This document shows positions 6,190 to 6,345 of a DNA stretch of 6,345 nt, in pieces. Position 1 is the stretch's first letter, and each line of letters opens with the position of its first letter. The position numbers were made by a program, and so were the translations under genes. Origin of the DNA: JAXHUA01 sp034189695 (lineage in GTDB: Bacteria > Chloroflexota > Dehalococcoidia > E44-bin15); contig JAXHUA010000024.1 of NCBI GenBank assembly GCA_034189695.1, forward strand, positions 1 to 6,345, written 5' to 3'. The notes below the pieces were generated by a model. The model saw nothing but the letters and a program-made list of their open reading frames with translations, searched no databases and had not been told where the DNA came from.

Positions 6190-6345
6190 ATGGAGGACAA
6201 GCGCACCGTCTTTGTCTGCCACGGAACGGGGTGCCTCTCGAGCGGTTCGGGCCCGGTCTACGACGCCCTCCGGGAGGAGGTGGAGCGCCTGGGCCTGACC
6301 GACGTCGAGGTCGACTTCACCGGCTGCCACGGCTTCTGTGAACAG
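6190..6345 (+). CDS. NuoF-like NADH-binding flavoprotein subunit, 3' end cut by window
   Basis: Only the first 52 residues are visible. They form the start of a thioredoxin-like [2Fe-2S] domain: C10 and C15 (CHGTGC) with C46 and C50 (CHGFC), spaced C-x4-C and C-x3-C. The GTGCLSSGS motif is typical of the N-terminal extension of HydB/HndC/FdhB-type NuoF proteins and is absent from the short NuoF of respiratory complex I. Such proteins normally continue into FMN/NAD(H)-binding, SLBB and NuoF-type [4Fe-4S] regions, often with a C-terminal ferredoxin domain; none of this lies within the window. The ATG follows the NuoE stop by one base, and the ribosome binding site GGGAGG (6180-6185) overlaps the end of the NuoE gene, so the pair is translationally coupled. 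The family call is strong despite the short piece. Confidence 0.85.
   Translation, partial: MEDKRTVFVCHGTGCLSSGSGPVYDALREEVERLGLTDVEVDFTGCHGFCEQ

Noticed and set aside
4896..6206. A 436-codon open frame on the minus strand
   Set aside because: It lies antisense across the oxidoreductase 3' end and the second NuoE-like gene, both strongly supported by motifs. Its translation shows no recognisable domain, and long antisense frames are expected in GC-rich coding DNA.

Overview
The window is a GC-rich stretch (roughly 60% by eye), read entirely on the + strand. It holds seven genes of a soluble, NADH-linked redox complex interleaved with a two-component signalling module. The layout resembles the cytoplasmic formate dehydrogenase, hydrogenase and NuoEFG-type clusters of anaerobes such as acetogens, syntrophs and anaerobic Chloroflexota. 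I infer an anaerobic bacterium, but the sequence alone does not fix the phylum.

Region by region: (1) 1-417 is the 3' part of a first NuoE-like [2Fe-2S] thioredoxin-fold subunit. (2) 418-730 is a 313-base non-coding gap with a long stem-loop directly after the stop codon, two overlapping GC hairpins followed by a T-rich run, and a strong ribosome binding site at its end. (3) 731-1999 is a soluble GAF-domain histidine kinase. (4) 2000-2176 is a structured gap with two strong GC hairpins. (5) 2177-2578 and 2625-3017 are two single-domain response regulators without output domains. (6) 3018-5684 is a large iron-sulfur/molybdopterin protein with the architecture of NADH-dependent formate dehydrogenase alpha subunits (NuoG-like N-terminus fused to an FdhF-like domain). 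Its start codon directly abuts the stop of the second regulator. (7) 5718-6188 is a second, complete NuoE-like subunit. (8) 6190 to the window end is the start of a NuoF-like flavoprotein with the extra N-terminal thioredoxin-like [2Fe-2S] domain seen in HydB/HndC/FdhB-type proteins.

How they fit together: NuoF (FMN/NADH site), NuoE ([2Fe-2S]) and the 888-residue subunit (a predicted chain of five FeS clusters plus a molybdopterin domain) look like one soluble NAD(H)-linked oxidoreductase. The kinase and two receivers sit immediately upstream and are probably translationally coupled to it.

The most interesting point is that the 888-residue protein keeps every cysteine for its iron-sulfur clusters but, by my motif alignment, has lost the formate dehydrogenase catalytic set. 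Tyr stands where Sec/Cys should be, Asn replaces the catalytic His, and Gln replaces the substrate Arg. It is therefore unlikely to be a working formate dehydrogenase, although automated annotation would probably call it one. It may act on another substrate or serve only as an electron-transfer scaffold.
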